From NCBI GenBank assembly GCA_948471055.1, contig CAOKQZ010000006.1, positions 1 through 64,000 on the forward strand: a DNA stretch of 64,000 bases. Direction: 5' to 3'. Each line of letters opens with the position of its first letter. The stretch's first letter is position 1. The position numbers and the translations under genes are program-made. This DNA comes from an uncultured Clostridium sp. (GTDB lineage: Bacteria > Bacillota > Clostridia > TANB77 > CAG-508). The notes below the pieces were generated by a model. The model saw only the letters and a list, made by a program, of their open reading frames with translations. It was not told where the DNA came from and did not search any database. Below, piece after piece: positions 1-10,582 of this stretch.

Positions 1-371
1 AGTTTTAATAGGTTATAGTTTAAGATATTAATCAGTATGACTGGTTTTAGTTCTTGATATTGATCTCCTCTTCCTACTTGTTCACTGATTAGTCTTGAGC
101 CATATAATTCCGTTCTTTGTTTTGTATCCTTGTTATCACATAATTGGATTTCTATGTTTACGATTTTGGTTTTGTTTATGGTTGCTTTAATGTCTAGTCT
201 CCCCATTTTCTCTGCAATGGTTAACTGCTTTAGGCTTGCTTCTCCGACGACTTCAATTTCATCGATGCTTTCTTCTAATAGTGATTCTAAAAAGCTTTTT
301 AAGTATTTCTCGTTTCCCTTTTTGGTAAAAAATGCTTTAAATACGATGTCGTTTTTTAAATTTAGTTTCAT
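1..371 (-). CDS. Rpn-family nuclease/transposase-like protein (3' end cut by window)
   Basis: Reading from the ATG at 369-371 towards position 1, an open frame of about 123 codons continues past the window edge. The start is MKLNLKNDIVFKAFF, followed by KSFLESLLEESIDEIEV and KATINKTKIVNIEIQL. This is the layout of the Rpn (recombination-promoting nuclease) / PD-(D/E)XK transposase-like family, in which the opening segment is followed by the acidic IEIQ strand of the nuclease core. An AAGGAAAA ribosome binding site precedes the ATG. These genes are common, often multicopy, in Clostridia. No frameshift is visible in the part present. The family call rests on recognised motifs; the C-terminal half cannot be seen. 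Confidence 0.7.
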   Translation of the reverse strand, partial: MKLNLKNDIVFKAFFTKKGNEKYLKSFLESLLEESIDEIEVVGEASLKQLTIAEKMGRLDIKATINKTKIVNIEIQLCDNKDTKQRTELYGSRLISEQVGRGDQYQELKPVILINILNYNLLK

Positions 372-671
372 ATGTATTTTCCTTTCTTATTGTATCATGT
401 TAAGAAAAAAAACTCAACAAAAATGACAATATTTTTTATTTCTTGCCTAAATTAAAACATAATAAAGACATAGAAATACCTACCCTCCTTTGTTTTTGGA
501 TTTCTATTTTTATTTTTGTTTTGGAAAATATTTTGCTTTTGGAACAAAAGCTTTTTCGAATATTTTTGAAATCAATTTGATATTGATAATTTTAAAATAT
601 AGATGATTATGTTCAAATTTAACAAGATACCCCTATTATATCACGAATCTCGAATTTGTAAATAGCTAGCG

Positions 672-738
672 AAAAAAAGGCCCCTTTACTTAAGGGGGCT
701 GTCACCGAAGGTGACTGGGGGTTCTTACTTTAAAGAAC
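672..738 (-). terminator. Terminator and triple stem-loop downstream of smc
   Basis: Three small hairpins follow one another: CCCCTT/AAGGGG (681-697), GTCACC/GGTGAC (701-715) and GTTCTT/AAGAAC (721-738). The A-run at 672-678 becomes a U-run for transcripts leaving smc on the minus strand. The rest of 372-671 holds AT-rich sequence with no gene. Confidence 0.6.
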
Positions 739-746
739 TCCACCTT

Positions 747-3700
747 TTATTCTACTCTCCGTAATTTCATAGATAATAATTTCGAAATACCATTTTCTTG
801 CATGGTAATTCCATAGACCGTATCGGCTACCTCCATGGTTCCTTTTCTGTGAGTAATTACTAAAAACTGTGTTTGTTTTGCAAATTTCTTTAAGTAATCG
901 GCAAAACGATATACATTTACATCATCTAGTGCTGCTTCTATTTCGTCTAGTACGCAAAATGGTGCTGGGTTTATTTTTAGAATGGCAAACAACAGGGCGA
1001 TTGCGGTAAATGCTTTTTCGCCTCCAGATAATAGTGTCATGCTTTGAAGTTTTTTTCCTGGTGGTTGTACTTGTATTTCGATTCCACATTCTAAAATATT
1101 GTTTTTATCTTCTAAGATTAATTCGGCTTTTCCTCCACCAAATAGTTCTTGAAATACCTCGTTAAAATTATGATTAATTTTGTTAAATTGTTTGGTAAAT
1201 TGCTCTTTCATTGCTTGTGTCATATCGGTAATTACTTTTTTTAATTTTCCCATGGAGTCTTCTAAATCCAAACGTTGTTCACACATAAAGTCATAACGAC
1301 CTTTGGTTTGTTTGTATTCTTCAATCGAGTCAATATTAATGCTTCCTAAGTTCTTAATTTCGGTTCGGATATCATTTACTTGTTTGGTGGTTTTCGCTAC
1401 ATTTTCTGGTTTTTCGTATTCATCTGCTACATTTGGGGTTACCTCATATTCTTCCCACATTTTGTTAATGATGTCTTCGATATCTTGTTCTAGTTTTGTC
1501 TTTTTTACCTCTGTTTTTACAATTTGTGCTTTTAGGTCTTCTATCACATTAAATTGCGAGGTAATTTGTTCTTCGACTTCTGATAATTTCGTATTCTTTT
1601 TAGTTCTTTCTTGTTTTAGGTTTTCTACGGTTTCTCCACTGTGGTTTACTTTAGTTTTTATTTGCTCAATTTGTGCCTCATAGCTTATCATTTGATTTTG
1701 TAGTGCTTCGTTCTCTTTTGTGATATTTTCCATTTGTGTTTTTTTGTTTTCGATACTTTGGTTGCAGTTTTCAATGTCCATTTTAATCCTTTCTACCATT
1801 TCATCAATTGAGGCTTCACTTTCATCAAAGGAAGATACGCTAATACGAAGATTGGTAATATCGAAATTTAAATCATCGATGTATTTTTGGTTATCCTTGT
1901 TTAAGGCAGTATATTGCTCAATTTCACGTGTTATGGTTTCGATTTCTTCGGTAAGAGCCGTAATTTCGTTTTCAATCTCTTGTTTGTTTTTTGTAATTTG
2001 TTCTTTTTTTCCTGCAATCTCTTTTTGTTCGCTTCTTAATTTTTCTAATCTTGCTTCTAATTTGGTAATATTTTCTTCAATAGCTACTAATTTTTGTTTT
2101 TCAGTTGCATAAACAATGTCCATTTCTTTTAATTCGTTTTCCAAATTTTCTGCTTCTTTTAATACTTGCTCGATACTTTTTTCATATTCTTGTTTTGCTT
2201 GGCTTTCTTTTTTTATTTTTTCCCTAATTTCTTTTAGGTTGTTTTCTAACTCCTCGATTTCTCTTGCTCTTCCTAAAATGTTAACACTTTTGGTTTGTAC
2301 CGAACCACCTGTAATTCCTCCAGAAGGGTTAATAATGTCTCCTTTTAGAGTAACAATTCGGAACGTGTAATGATTTTGTTTAGATAGTTTAATGGCATTA
2401 TCCATGTCATCTACAATGACGGTTCTTCCTAGTAAACTTAAGATAATGTTTTCGTATTTTTTATCAAATTTTACTAAATCGGCTGCAATTCCAATGACCC
2501 CATCGACTCCCTTTTGGTTTAATTTGTCTAATTTTTTTCCGTGAAACCGAAGCGATTGGTAAAAAGGTGGCTCTTCCTAAATTGTTTTTTCTTAAATGTT
2601 CTACTAATTTTTTGGCGTCTTCTTCTTTTTCAGTTACTATGTTTTGTAGGCTTAAGCCTAAGGCCATCTCGATTGCAGTTTCATACTCTTTTGGGGTACG
2701 AATTAGGTTACTAAGCACTCCGCACATGCCTTTTCGTAAGCTTTCATTTTTGTCGGCCTCCACTAATAAGGCTTTTACACTTCTTGTATAGCCTTCTTTT
2801 TCTCTTTCGGTTTCTTGTAAAAAGGCAAGCCTAGAAGATTTCATACGTTCTTCTCTTTCATAAGTTTGAAGGTTTTGCTCATACTTACCGATTTCTTGGT
2901 TTGCTTTTTCTTTTTTGTCATTTATTTGCGCTAGTTCTTTTGTTAGAGTGTTTTTCTTTGCTTCAATGGTTTGAAAGCTTTTTGCCATTTCTTCTTTGGT
3001 CATACGGGTAGAGTCTAATTCCGAAATGGTGGCTTGGATTTCCCCTTTTAGGGTTTGTTCTCGTTTTGTGTAGTTTTCGAAGTTTGCTTCTAGGGTACTT
3101 ATTTCGGCATTTTTTTCGTATCGCTTATCCACATTTTGTTCTTGTTTTTGTTTCTTTTCTTCCATTTCTAACTCTTTTGTGGATAATTTTTGAGTAAGTT
3201 CTCTTAGTTCTTGTTCTTTTGCTTCTAAGTCTTTTTGAAATTTTTCTTTGTTATCAAACAAGTTGTTCTTTTTTTCTAATTTTTGATTTTTCTCTTCTTC
3301 TAATTCGGTTTTACGGTTTTTGCTTTCCCCCATTTCTTTTTCAAAACGAGCATAGTTTTCTTCGTTGTTTGCCATTCTTTCTTTGGCAACATTAATGTCG
3401 GAATTCATTTTCTCAATTTGCTTGCTACTTTCAAAACCAAGGTTTTGCATATCTTCGATTTCTTCGGTAATCCCATTTATTTGTTCTTTTAGTTCTTCTT
3501 TTAGGGTATTTATGGTTTCCATTTTTTGTTCTTCTTGAAGATTGTGGTCTTTTAGAATATTTTCGTCTGTTTTGATTTGCTCTAGTTTTTCTTTGTATGT
3601 ATCGATATGATATAAAAATAATCCAATTTCAATTTCTTTTAATTCTTCACGTAGGTCTAAAAATTTTTTTGCTTTTTCAGATTGTAGTTTTAATGGTTCT

Positions 3701-4305
3701 AGGTTTCCTTCAATTTCGGATAAAATGTCATTAATGCGAAGTAGGTTTAATTTGGTGCTTTCTAGCTTTTTTTCGGATTCTATTTTTCGCACACGGTATT
3801 TTACAATTCCTGCTGCCTCTTCAAAAATGCGTCTTCTATCTTCGGATTTATTGCTTAAGATTTCATCAATTTTTCCTTGTCCTATAATACTATAACCATC
3901 TTTTCCAATTCCTGTATCCATGAAAAGTTCTAAAATATCTTTTAGTCTACAAGGGGTTTTATTAATAAAATAGCCAGATTCCCCACTTCTATATATTTTT
4001 CTTGTAACGGTTACTTCCCCAAATTCGATGGGAAGTTTTCCATCGGTATTATCAAAAATTAAGGAAGCTTCTGCAAACCCTAACGATTTTCTACTTTGTG
4101 TTCCTGCAAAAATAACATCTTCTGTTTTAGCTCCTCTTAGGGATTTCATACTTTGCTCCCCTAATACCCAACGAATGGCATCGGAAATGTTACTTTTCCC
4201 AGACCCATTTGGTCCAATCACCGACGTAATTCCCGGCATAAATTCCAATATGGTTTTATCTGCAAAGGACTTAAATCCTTGTAATTCAATTCTTTTTAAA
4301 TGCAC
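747..4305 (-). CDS. smc: Chromosome segregation protein SMC, with one +1 shift at CGG
   Basis: SMC ATPase that forms the bacterial condensin core with ScpA/ScpB. The GTG at 4303-4305 is chosen as start because MHLKRIELQGFKSF is the usual SMC N-terminus and AGAGGTG precedes it. Walker A GPNGSGKSN lies near residue 32, long coiled coils flank a hinge at about 500-650, and signature LSGGEKA plus Walker B CVLDEIEAALDD lie near 1090-1120. The frame breaks once, in the hinge: an in-frame CGG (complement 2539-2541) is followed by nonsense and a stop at 2464. Dropping its C gives SGKKLDKL and restores SMC to its expected length of about 1185 residues. A second in-frame CGG (759-761) lies five codons from the end. 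Read as Arg the end is MKLRRVE; with a +1 skip it becomes MKLGE and stops at 752. An essential gene is unlikely to be a pseudogene. Confidence 0.93.
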
Positions 4306-4378
4306 GTCTAACACCTCTTTTTTAAGTTCCTTACTATCATACCCTAATTTCGACAAAATCGCAACATTTTTGCCATAC

Positions 4379-4408
4379 AAAAAGAGAAAATCTATTGATT
4401 CTCTCTTT
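4379..4408 (-). terminator. Probable terminator between the DUF4143 ATPase and smc
   Basis: AAAAAGAG (4379-4386) pairs with CTCTTTTT (4401-4408), with AATC/GATT stacked inside. It sits just past the stop of the minus-strand ATPase and before the smc start. Confidence 0.5.
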
Positions 4409-4419
4409 TTAATATTTTA

Positions 4420-5664
4420 TTAATACTCTAGACTATTGGCATCTAAAAGGAAATCATATATGCTCATTATGATAATTCCATTATCATAACGAGATTTTTT
4501 AATATCATCTCCAACAATTATTATTTTCTTAAAGAAATCATTGACATTTAATAATGACTTTTGCTCTTGCTTTACTTTTTCTTCTGTTTTCATTTCAAGT
4601 GCAGATTGTATATAAATTTTGTTGTTTCCAATATTGGCTACAAAATCAATTTCTAACTGTTTTTTCTCATTACCTTCACGTATTTCAACACAACCAACAT
4701 CAACATTATATCCACGCTTTTTTAATTCAATATAAATAACATTTTCCATTGTATGTGATATTTCTTCACTTTGTCTAAAATCTAGAAATGAATTTCTAAT
4801 TCCCATATCTGTAAAATAATATTTTTGAGGAGTTTCAATAAATCTTTTTCCCCTTACATCAAATCTTCTTGCTTTTTCTATCAAGAAAGCATCTTGTAAA
4901 TATCCTAAATAATTATATATTGTTTTGTCTGTCATAGTAGAAGTCCTGTCTCTTTCCTTAAAACTATTTGACAATTTTAGAGGATTGGTTAGTGAACCTA
5001 TATCGGAAGCTATTATTTGTACTAGCATTTCAAACTCTTCCTTATTTTTAATCTTATTTCTATCAATAATATCATTTATATACACATTATCTTTTTGTAT
5101 TTTTAAATAGTTTATTTTTGCATTATCTGTTTTTGCTATTACAGTTAAAGGTAATCCTCCATAGGTATAATATTCATTTAAAGCTCTTTGTTCAGAACCA
5201 TTATATACCGAATAAAACTCTGCAAATGATAAAGGATATACTCTTATTTCATCTCCTCTTCCTCTAAATTCTGTTACAATATCTGACGATAAAAACTTCG
5301 AATTGCTTCCAGTTACATATATCTCCACATTATTTATATGCATAAAACCAATAAGAACTGCTTCAAAATTCTTGACTTCTTGAATTTCATCTAATAGTAT
5401 ATAATATTTATGTTCATCTTTAATTAAACTCCTTATATATTCATCTAATACATCTGGATTTCGATATTTCTTATTTTTATTTTCATCGAAACTCAATTGT
5501 ATGATATGTTCTTTATCTGTTCCTTGTTCTATAAGATAATTTTTAAATATTGTATTTAATAAATAGGATTTACCACATCTTCTAATTCCAGTTATTATTT
5601 TGATAAGTTGATTATCAATTCTATCAATAAGTTCTTTTAAGTAATAATCTCTTTTTATTTCCAT
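4420..5664 (-). CDS. AAA ATPase with C-terminal DUF4143 domain
   Basis: A 414-residue ATPase of the AAA_14/DUF4143 group. Walker A GIRRCGKSYL is near residue 26 and Walker B YYILLDEIQEV near residue 92. The C-terminal half (EIDFVANIGNNKIYIQSA) is the nuclease-like DUF4143 fold. Members are very common in gut Firmicutes, often multicopy and of unknown role; links to stress or defence have been suggested but nothing here supports one. GGAGG lies 10 bases before the ATG. A pair of 36-bp direct repeats lies just upstream, so the gene may be regulated by a factor binding them. The frame is intact with no in-frame CGG. Confidence 0.85.
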   Translation of the reverse strand: MEIKRDYYLKELIDRIDNQLIKIITGIRRCGKSYLLNTIFKNYLIEQGTDKEHIIQLSFDENKNKKYRNPDVLDEYIRSLIKDEHKYYILLDEIQEVKNFEAVLIGFMHINNVEIYVTGSNSKFLSSDIVTEFRGRGDEIRVYPLSFAEFYSVYNGSEQRALNEYYTYGGLPLTVIAKTDNAKINYLKIQKDNVYINDIIDRNKIKNKEEFEMLVQIIASDIGSLTNPLKLSNSFKERDRTSTMTDKTIYNYLGYLQDAFLIEKARRFDVRGKRFIETPQKYYFTDMGIRNSFLDFRQSEEISHTMENVIYIELKKRGYNVDVGCVEIREGNEKKQLEIDFVANIGNNKIYIQSALEMKTEEKVKQEQKSLLNVNDFFKKIIIVGDDIKKSRYDNGIIIMSIYDFLLDANSLEY

Positions 5665-5680
5665 ACTCTCATTACCTCCA

Positions 5681-5791
5681 TTACGAATTTTTTCCGTATA
5701 TGTAACTTTTTCGTAACAATCATATCATATCATGATATGATTCGTCAATTATCTATTACGAATTTTTTTCGTATATGTAACTTTTTCGTAA
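5681..5791. repeat. Two 36-bp direct repeats upstream of the DUF4143 ATPase
   Basis: Copies at 5681-5716 and 5756-5791 differ at one base. Each begins TTACGAA and ends TTCGTAA, so each unit is also a 7-bp inverted repeat. Between them lies the palindrome ATATCATGATAT. The arrangement looks like operator DNA for the divergent genes at 5664 and 5907. Confidence 0.7.
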
Positions 5792-5872
5792 TAGCAATAA
5801 CATATCCCTTGTATTTATTATATGCATTTTTGTTTTTCTTATAAAACTTTCTTTACTTTTCTTTTGCTTTCA

Positions 5873-5881
5873 TGGTATGAT
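5873..5881 (+). promoter_or_regulatory. Possible extended -10 promoter of the HD-GYP gene
   Basis: TGGTATGAT matches an extended -10 element; the -35 region is weak. If it is used, transcription begins after the ATG at 5877, so translation would start at the GTG at 5907, which has its own GAGG. Confidence 0.4.
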
Positions 5882-5906
5882 GTTTTATAGAAATGAGGAA
5901 TTTAAT

Positions 5907-6817
5907 GTGAAAGAAGAAAAGTTTGATTTTTATAGTAAAACTAGTTTGAAATCGTATAATTTGGATGCGATTATGCGTTATCAGTTAAGTATGTTAGATA
6001 GTTTGGATGTATTTACTAGGAAACACTGTGAGAATGTGGCAAATTTGACTTGTCGTATTTGTGAGTATATGAATGCTTCGAATAAGTTTACGGTATATTG
6101 TACGATTTGTGCTTATTTACATGATATTGGGAAATTGTTTATTCCAGCTCATATTTTACAAAAAGAGCGGTGGTTTAACAGAAGATGAATTTCAGGTAAT
6201 GAAAACACATACTACCATTCGGCTATAATATGTGTATGAAGGATTTACAGCTTCGCCCTTATGCGGCTGGTACGATTTATCATCATGAGGGATTAGATGG
6301 TTCTGGTTATCCAAATGGGCTTACCAAAAAGGATATTCCCATAGAAGGACAAATTATTCGTGTTGCGGATGAATATGATGCAATTGTAAGTAAAAGACAA
6401 TATAAATCTCATATCGATATTTCCGATACCCTTGGATTATTAATAGAAGATGCTACTCCTTCACCTGGTAAAAAGGTAGGAAAAATTAATCCAAAAGTAT
6501 TAAAAGCTCTTATTAAAGTCGTTATTGATGATATTGAATATGAAAAGTATTGTGTACAAGAATATGTGGAACATTTAGAAGAAAACATTGCTAGATTAAA
6601 CGAAATTGATACATACGCCAAAAAAGCAAAAGAGGCAAAAAAAGAAAAAGACCGCATCTTTTATGAAAATGGTATGAAGGTATTATTCGAAAAGGGAGAA
6701 ACGTTTGGTAATTATGTTGAAATTTTAGGAGAATACAAAGATGCTTATCAAACCAGAAGTGATATTTTAAAAAAATTAGACGCCGAAATCAAAAAAATTA
6801 AGAAAATGAAACTATAA
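5907..6817 (+). CDS. HD-GYP domain phosphodiesterase-like protein, with two +1 shifts at CGG
   Basis: Protein of about 302 residues, if the GTG at 5907 preceded by GAGG is used; an ATG at 5877 is an alternative with a poor ribosome site. HD-GYP proteins hydrolyse cyclic di-nucleotides. The metal-binding HD is seen in CAYLHDIGKLFIP and the later signature in HHEGLDGSGYP. Two in-frame CGG triplets break the frame: 6168-6170, where GAG-C-GGT gives KERGGLTEDEFQVMK, and 6220-6222, where ATT-C-GGC gives TTIGYNMCMKD. Skipping each C gives a continuous, typical HD-GYP domain. The last 100 residues are a charged helical tail (AKKAKEAKKEKDRIFYENG). As a conventional gene it would be called a pseudogene, but no other lesion is present. 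Confidence 0.85.
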
Positions 6818-6825
6818 AAGAAAAT

Positions 6826-6845
6826 CAAATCGCTTATGCGATTTG
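6826..6845. terminator. Bidirectional terminator between HD-GYP and permease genes
   Basis: CAAATCGC and GCGATTTG form an 8-bp stem with a TTAT loop, flanked by A-runs and T-runs. It serves the two convergent genes and overlaps the last codons of the permease. Confidence 0.75.
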
Positions 6846-7967
6846 ACTTTCTTTTTTATTTTTATATTCAATATAATCTTCTATCATCATTTTAAACACA
6901 GCAAATACTGGAACCGCAAGAAACATTCCTAAAATACCAAAATAAGCTCCTCCTACCGTAACGGCAAATATCACCAATAATGGACTAATTTTTAAAGAAT
7001 TTCCTACAATCTTTGGATTAATAACATTGGCATCAATTTGTTGTAAAATAATAACCACAATCGCCATCCAAATCGCTTTTCCAATTCCTCCTGTGAATAA
7101 CGTAATCAAAATAGAAACTCCTACTCCCACAATTGCTCCAAAATATGGTATCAAATTGGAGGCTCCAATTAGGAAACCTAATAGTATGGCATATTTTACA
7201 CCTAATATTGACATAGCCACTGAGGTTAGCACTCCCACTACAAAAGCATCTAATAGCTGACTTGATAAATATTTAAAGAAAATCGCATTGGTATTATGAA
7301 AATATTTTCCAATGGTCTTATACGTTTTTTGTTTGAAAATAGCTCCTGCCAATTTTCGTAAGAAGCATAAAATTTCCGTTCTTTCTAATAACAAATATAC
7401 CGATACAATGAGTGCCACAAAGAAATCAAAAATTCCTCCTGCTACTCCAATAATTCCTTTGGCATATTCTAAAATGGTATTTAAGTTTATATACTCGGAT
7501 AAATTAATTTGTTTTAAACTATCCGCAATCTTTTGTACATCAATCTGTCTTAAAATAGAATCTTCTGGTATGTTTTGCAAACTATTAATGGTATTTTGAT
7601 AATATGGTACGATGTTGTTAGCTAAATCGGCAATGCTTTTTCCTAAATTAGGAATGATAAACTGAAAGGCTAATATTAAAATAATAAATACTACTATATA
7701 TACTGTAAAAATACTAAGCCCTCTTGCTCTTTTCTTGATCCATTTGTTTTTTATTTTATGATATTGTCCTTCAATTTTTTTACAGGGAATATAAAATAAG
7801 TACGCCAATAACACTCCAAGTAAAAATGGCATCATCACATCAAAAACGTTTTTTAGCCAATTGGTAATATCATTAAAATTATCTAATGTTTTATATACAA
7901 CAATTACTGCTACTGCAAAAATAAACCAATATAACCATTTCCCCCATATATTTGTTTTCTTTTCCAT
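6834..7967 (-). CDS. AI-2E family (YdiK/TqsA-type) membrane permease
   Basis: A 377-residue integral membrane protein of the AI-2E transporter family. It has two N-terminal membrane helices (LYWFIFAVAVIVVYKT and VFDVMMPFLLGVLLAYLF), a soluble middle part, and a C-terminal cluster of helices with the family's GASNLIPYFGAIVG and VINPKIVGNSLKISPL motifs. Family members are reported to export AI-2 or act as Na+/H+ antiporters, so the substrate is not known here. Full length, no frame break, no in-frame CGG. It starts at an ATG behind a GGAAGGA-type site. Confidence 0.88.
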   Translation of the reverse strand: MEKKTNIWGKWLYWFIFAVAVIVVYKTLDNFNDITNWLKNVFDVMMPFLLGVLLAYLFYIPCKKIEGQYHKIKNKWIKKRARGLSIFTVYIVVFIILILAFQFIIPNLGKSIADLANNIVPYYQNTINSLQNIPEDSILRQIDVQKIADSLKQINLSEYINLNTILEYAKGIIGVAGGIFDFFVALIVSVYLLLERTEILCFLRKLAGAIFKQKTYKTIGKYFHNTNAIFFKYLSSQLLDAFVVGVLTSVAMSILGVKYAILLGFLIGASNLIPYFGAIVGVGVSILITLFTGGIGKAIWMAIVVIILQQIDANVINPKIVGNSLKISPLLVIFAVTVGGAYFGILGMFLAVPVFAVFKMMIEDYIEYKNKKESQIA

Positions 7968-8025
7968 AACATTTCATTCCTTCCCTAATTTGTTTCATTT
8001 TAATCTTTCGTCCTTCTTATTTTAC

Positions 8026-8799
8026 CTACAAAGATTTTTCTGTTCCTATTTGTATTTCTAATCCTACTGGGCAATGGTCACTTCCATATACGTCTTTATA
8101 AATATACGCATCTTTTATGTTTTCTTTTGCATCATTGGATACAATAAAATAATCAATTCTCCATCCTACATCTTTTTGTCTTGCATGTCCCATATAAGAC
8201 CACCAAGTATAGGCAATTTTCTCAGGATATACAAAACGAAATGTATCGGTAAAACCTCCTTGCAAAAGCTTGGTCATTTTTCCTCGCTCTTCATCCGTAA
8301 AACCTGCATTTCTTCGGTTTGTTTTTGGATTTTTTAAATCAATTTCTTCATGTGCTACATTTAAGTCTCCACACATAATCACTGGCTTATTTTGGTTTAG
8401 ACCGGTAAGATAATTTCTTAATTCATCTTCCCATATCATTCGGTAATCTAATCGTTCTAGTTCTCGCTTGGAGTTTGGTGTATATACATTTACTAAATAA
8501 AAAGTATCAAATTCTAAGGTAATGACTCTTCCTTCCTTGTCATGTTCTTCTATCCCAATTCCATAGGTGACGTTTTTAGGTTGTTGTTTTGTAAAAATAG
8601 CTGTTCCTGAATAGCCTTTTTTTATTGCACTATTCCAATATTGTGTATACCCTTGTAGCTCAAAATTTTCAATTTGCCCTTCTTGCATTTTCGTTTCTTG
8701 AATACAAAAAATATCGGCATTTACTTCTTTAAAAAAATCCTCAAATCCCTTTTTTAGAACCGCTCGTAAACCATTCACATTCCAAGAAATTAGTTTCAT
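8026..8799 (-). CDS. xth: Exodeoxyribonuclease III (AP endonuclease)
   Basis: A 257-residue member of the ExoIII/AP endonuclease family acting in base excision repair. Motifs in order: MKLISWNVNGLRA at the N-terminus, IFCIQETKMQEGQ with the metal-binding glutamate, YTPNSKRELERL, GDLNVAHEEIDL, and the C-terminal GSDHCPVGLEI with the catalytic Asp-His pair. The length is normal for the family. GGAGGG precedes the ATG. The frame is intact and contains no in-frame CGG. Confidence 0.95.
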   Translation of the reverse strand: MKLISWNVNGLRAVLKKGFEDFFKEVNADIFCIQETKMQEGQIENFELQGYTQYWNSAIKKGYSGTAIFTKQQPKNVTYGIGIEEHDKEGRVITLEFDTFYLVNVYTPNSKRELERLDYRMIWEDELRNYLTGLNQNKPVIMCGDLNVAHEEIDLKNPKTNRRNAGFTDEERGKMTKLLQGGFTDTFRFVYPEKIAYTWWSYMGHARQKDVGWRIDYFIVSNDAKENIKDAYIYKDVYGSDHCPVGLEIQIGTEKSL

Positions 8800-9021
8800 G
8801 GTATACCCTCCTTTATACAGTATGTGTGTATTATACCACGATTTTAGAAAAAACGGAACTTCTTTATCTTATTTTATTAAAGAACTGCTACTATATATCC
8901 TTTATTGCTGCTTTGTTACTATTATATTGATTTAACTTTTTAATTTCAATAAAACACATGGTTTAATATGATGCTTTTACATAATTATTTTTAATGATAT
9001 ACAAATGTAATATAAAATCTC

Positions 9022-9050
9022 TTGACAGAAGATATAAATTTATATAAAAT
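9022..9050 (+). promoter_or_regulatory. Promoter of the prepilin-like gene
   Basis: TTGACA (9022-9027), a 17-base spacer and TAAAAT (9045-9050) form a near-consensus housekeeping promoter 37 bases before the ATG at 9087. The remainder of 8800-9021 shows no gene. Confidence 0.75.
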
Positions 9051-9086
9051 TATACCATAAAATAAATTGGAAGGAGACAAAAGATA

Positions 9087-10576
9087 ATGAAAAAACAAAC
9101 TGGTATTACACTAATCGCTTTAGTTATTACGATTATTATTTTACTTATATTAGCAGGAATAGTCATTTTCTTTGGCCTTGGAGACAAAGGAATTATAACA
9201 AAAGCAATAACAGCAAAAAACGATACAGATGAAGCAAAAATAAAAGAAGAAATTGAGATGATACTCCTACAAGTACAAATAGATAAACAAGACACCATAA
9301 CATTAGATGATGTACAATTATGGATAGGCTCTAATCAACCCGATATTAGTATTATTGATAATAGACCAGAAGAAAATACAATTGATTTATATTATCAAAA
9401 TAGTATCATAAAAGTGTCTAATGATTTAAAAATCATAGAAATAATAAAATCAGAATTTAATATCATCATTAATAAGAAAATCAAAAATGAACAAATAACA
9501 ATTACCCCTATTATTACTTCTAATATAAGTAATTTAACCGTTACTAAGATAAAATTTGGTGAAGAAGTACGAGATGGTAGTGAAGCAACATTTAATCTTA
9601 ATTATCCACGGAATTTATAAAGTAGAAATAGAACTATCAAATGGTAAGACATTTGTTTCACTATATCATATCAATGAAGTAAACTATGATGTGGTAAAAT
9701 ATATGTCAGTAAATTCTATTTCCGCAGAAGAACTTGGTTTTACTATAGCAAGAGGTGGATATGACGCAATACCAGGCGTAGGAGGCCTAGGAGTGGCAAG
9801 ATGGAGCGGTCACGGGCCACTTTATGGGTCCTTTGAAATATCATTAGATAAATTAAATATTTTTAACTTAAAACCAGAAGATATGAAAGTCGTTTTTTGC
9901 CTTTCAGCAGATGGTAATGCTTGGGCAGCAGGTTCTGTGTATGTATACTATTCAGAAGACGATTATGATCTTTATGTGGTTGATGCAGTTTCATGGACTG
10001 CAGTTGAACAATACTTTGACCGTTCTGTAAATATTACTTTCCGAGATGAACCGATACAAAAAATTAAATTTCTAATCGATGGATATGATCGGAGAATCAG
10101 CAGGAACAAAAGCATATATAAAGAATATTATACTAAATCCTAAAGGAAGAACCTATTTAATGTATAAAGGAAAACCTGTTAATAAAGAGCTTTATGGAGA
10201 TTGGAAGCTTGAAAATGGTAAAGGTGGTTCTATTTCTTATGAAGAAAACCATGTTAAATATGAAAGTAATGAAATAGATGCGGTATCTGGAGCTTGCTTG
10301 AAAACAACAGGAAAAATTGATTTAACAAATTACACAACTTTATATTTACAAGTATCTTTTGGTAAACACAAATATTCTAATTCGTTAGTAAATTTAAAAA
10401 TACTAGATGGCGAAACAGCTAATACCATTATAAAACAAATTTCACGAAGTGATATACAAGGTGCTGGATGGACTATGTCAATCGATATTTCTGATTTAAA
10501 AAATGTCTCGTATCCTATAGAGGTTTCTTTAGATGGTTATGAAGATGTACGTATATACAATATGTGGTTAGAATAA
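9087..10576 (+). CDS. Prepilin-like secreted protein, with two +1 shifts at CGG
   Basis: About 495 residues when joined. The N-terminus MKKQTGITLIALVITII is a type IV prepilin leader: short basic leader, Gly cleavage site, then a hydrophobic helix with the acidic residue replaced, a form common in Clostridia. The large extracellular part is not recognised. Two in-frame CGG triplets interrupt the frame. At 9609-9611, CCA-C-GGA gives NYPGIYKVEIEL. At 10090-10092, GAT-C-GGA gives YDGESAGTKAY. Without the skips the reading ends in short tails and stops. AAGGAG lies before the ATG, a strong promoter at 9022-9050 and a strong terminator after the stop. It may be a pseudopilin or a cell-surface protein carried by the type IV pilus machinery; no pilus genes are in the window. 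Confidence 0.75.
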
Positions 10577-10582
10577 AAACTC

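Noticed and set aside
1303-2370. Plus-strand reading frames over smc and other minus-strand genes
   Set aside because: They are shadows of the coding strand: no ribosome sites, hydrophobic low-complexity products and no families.
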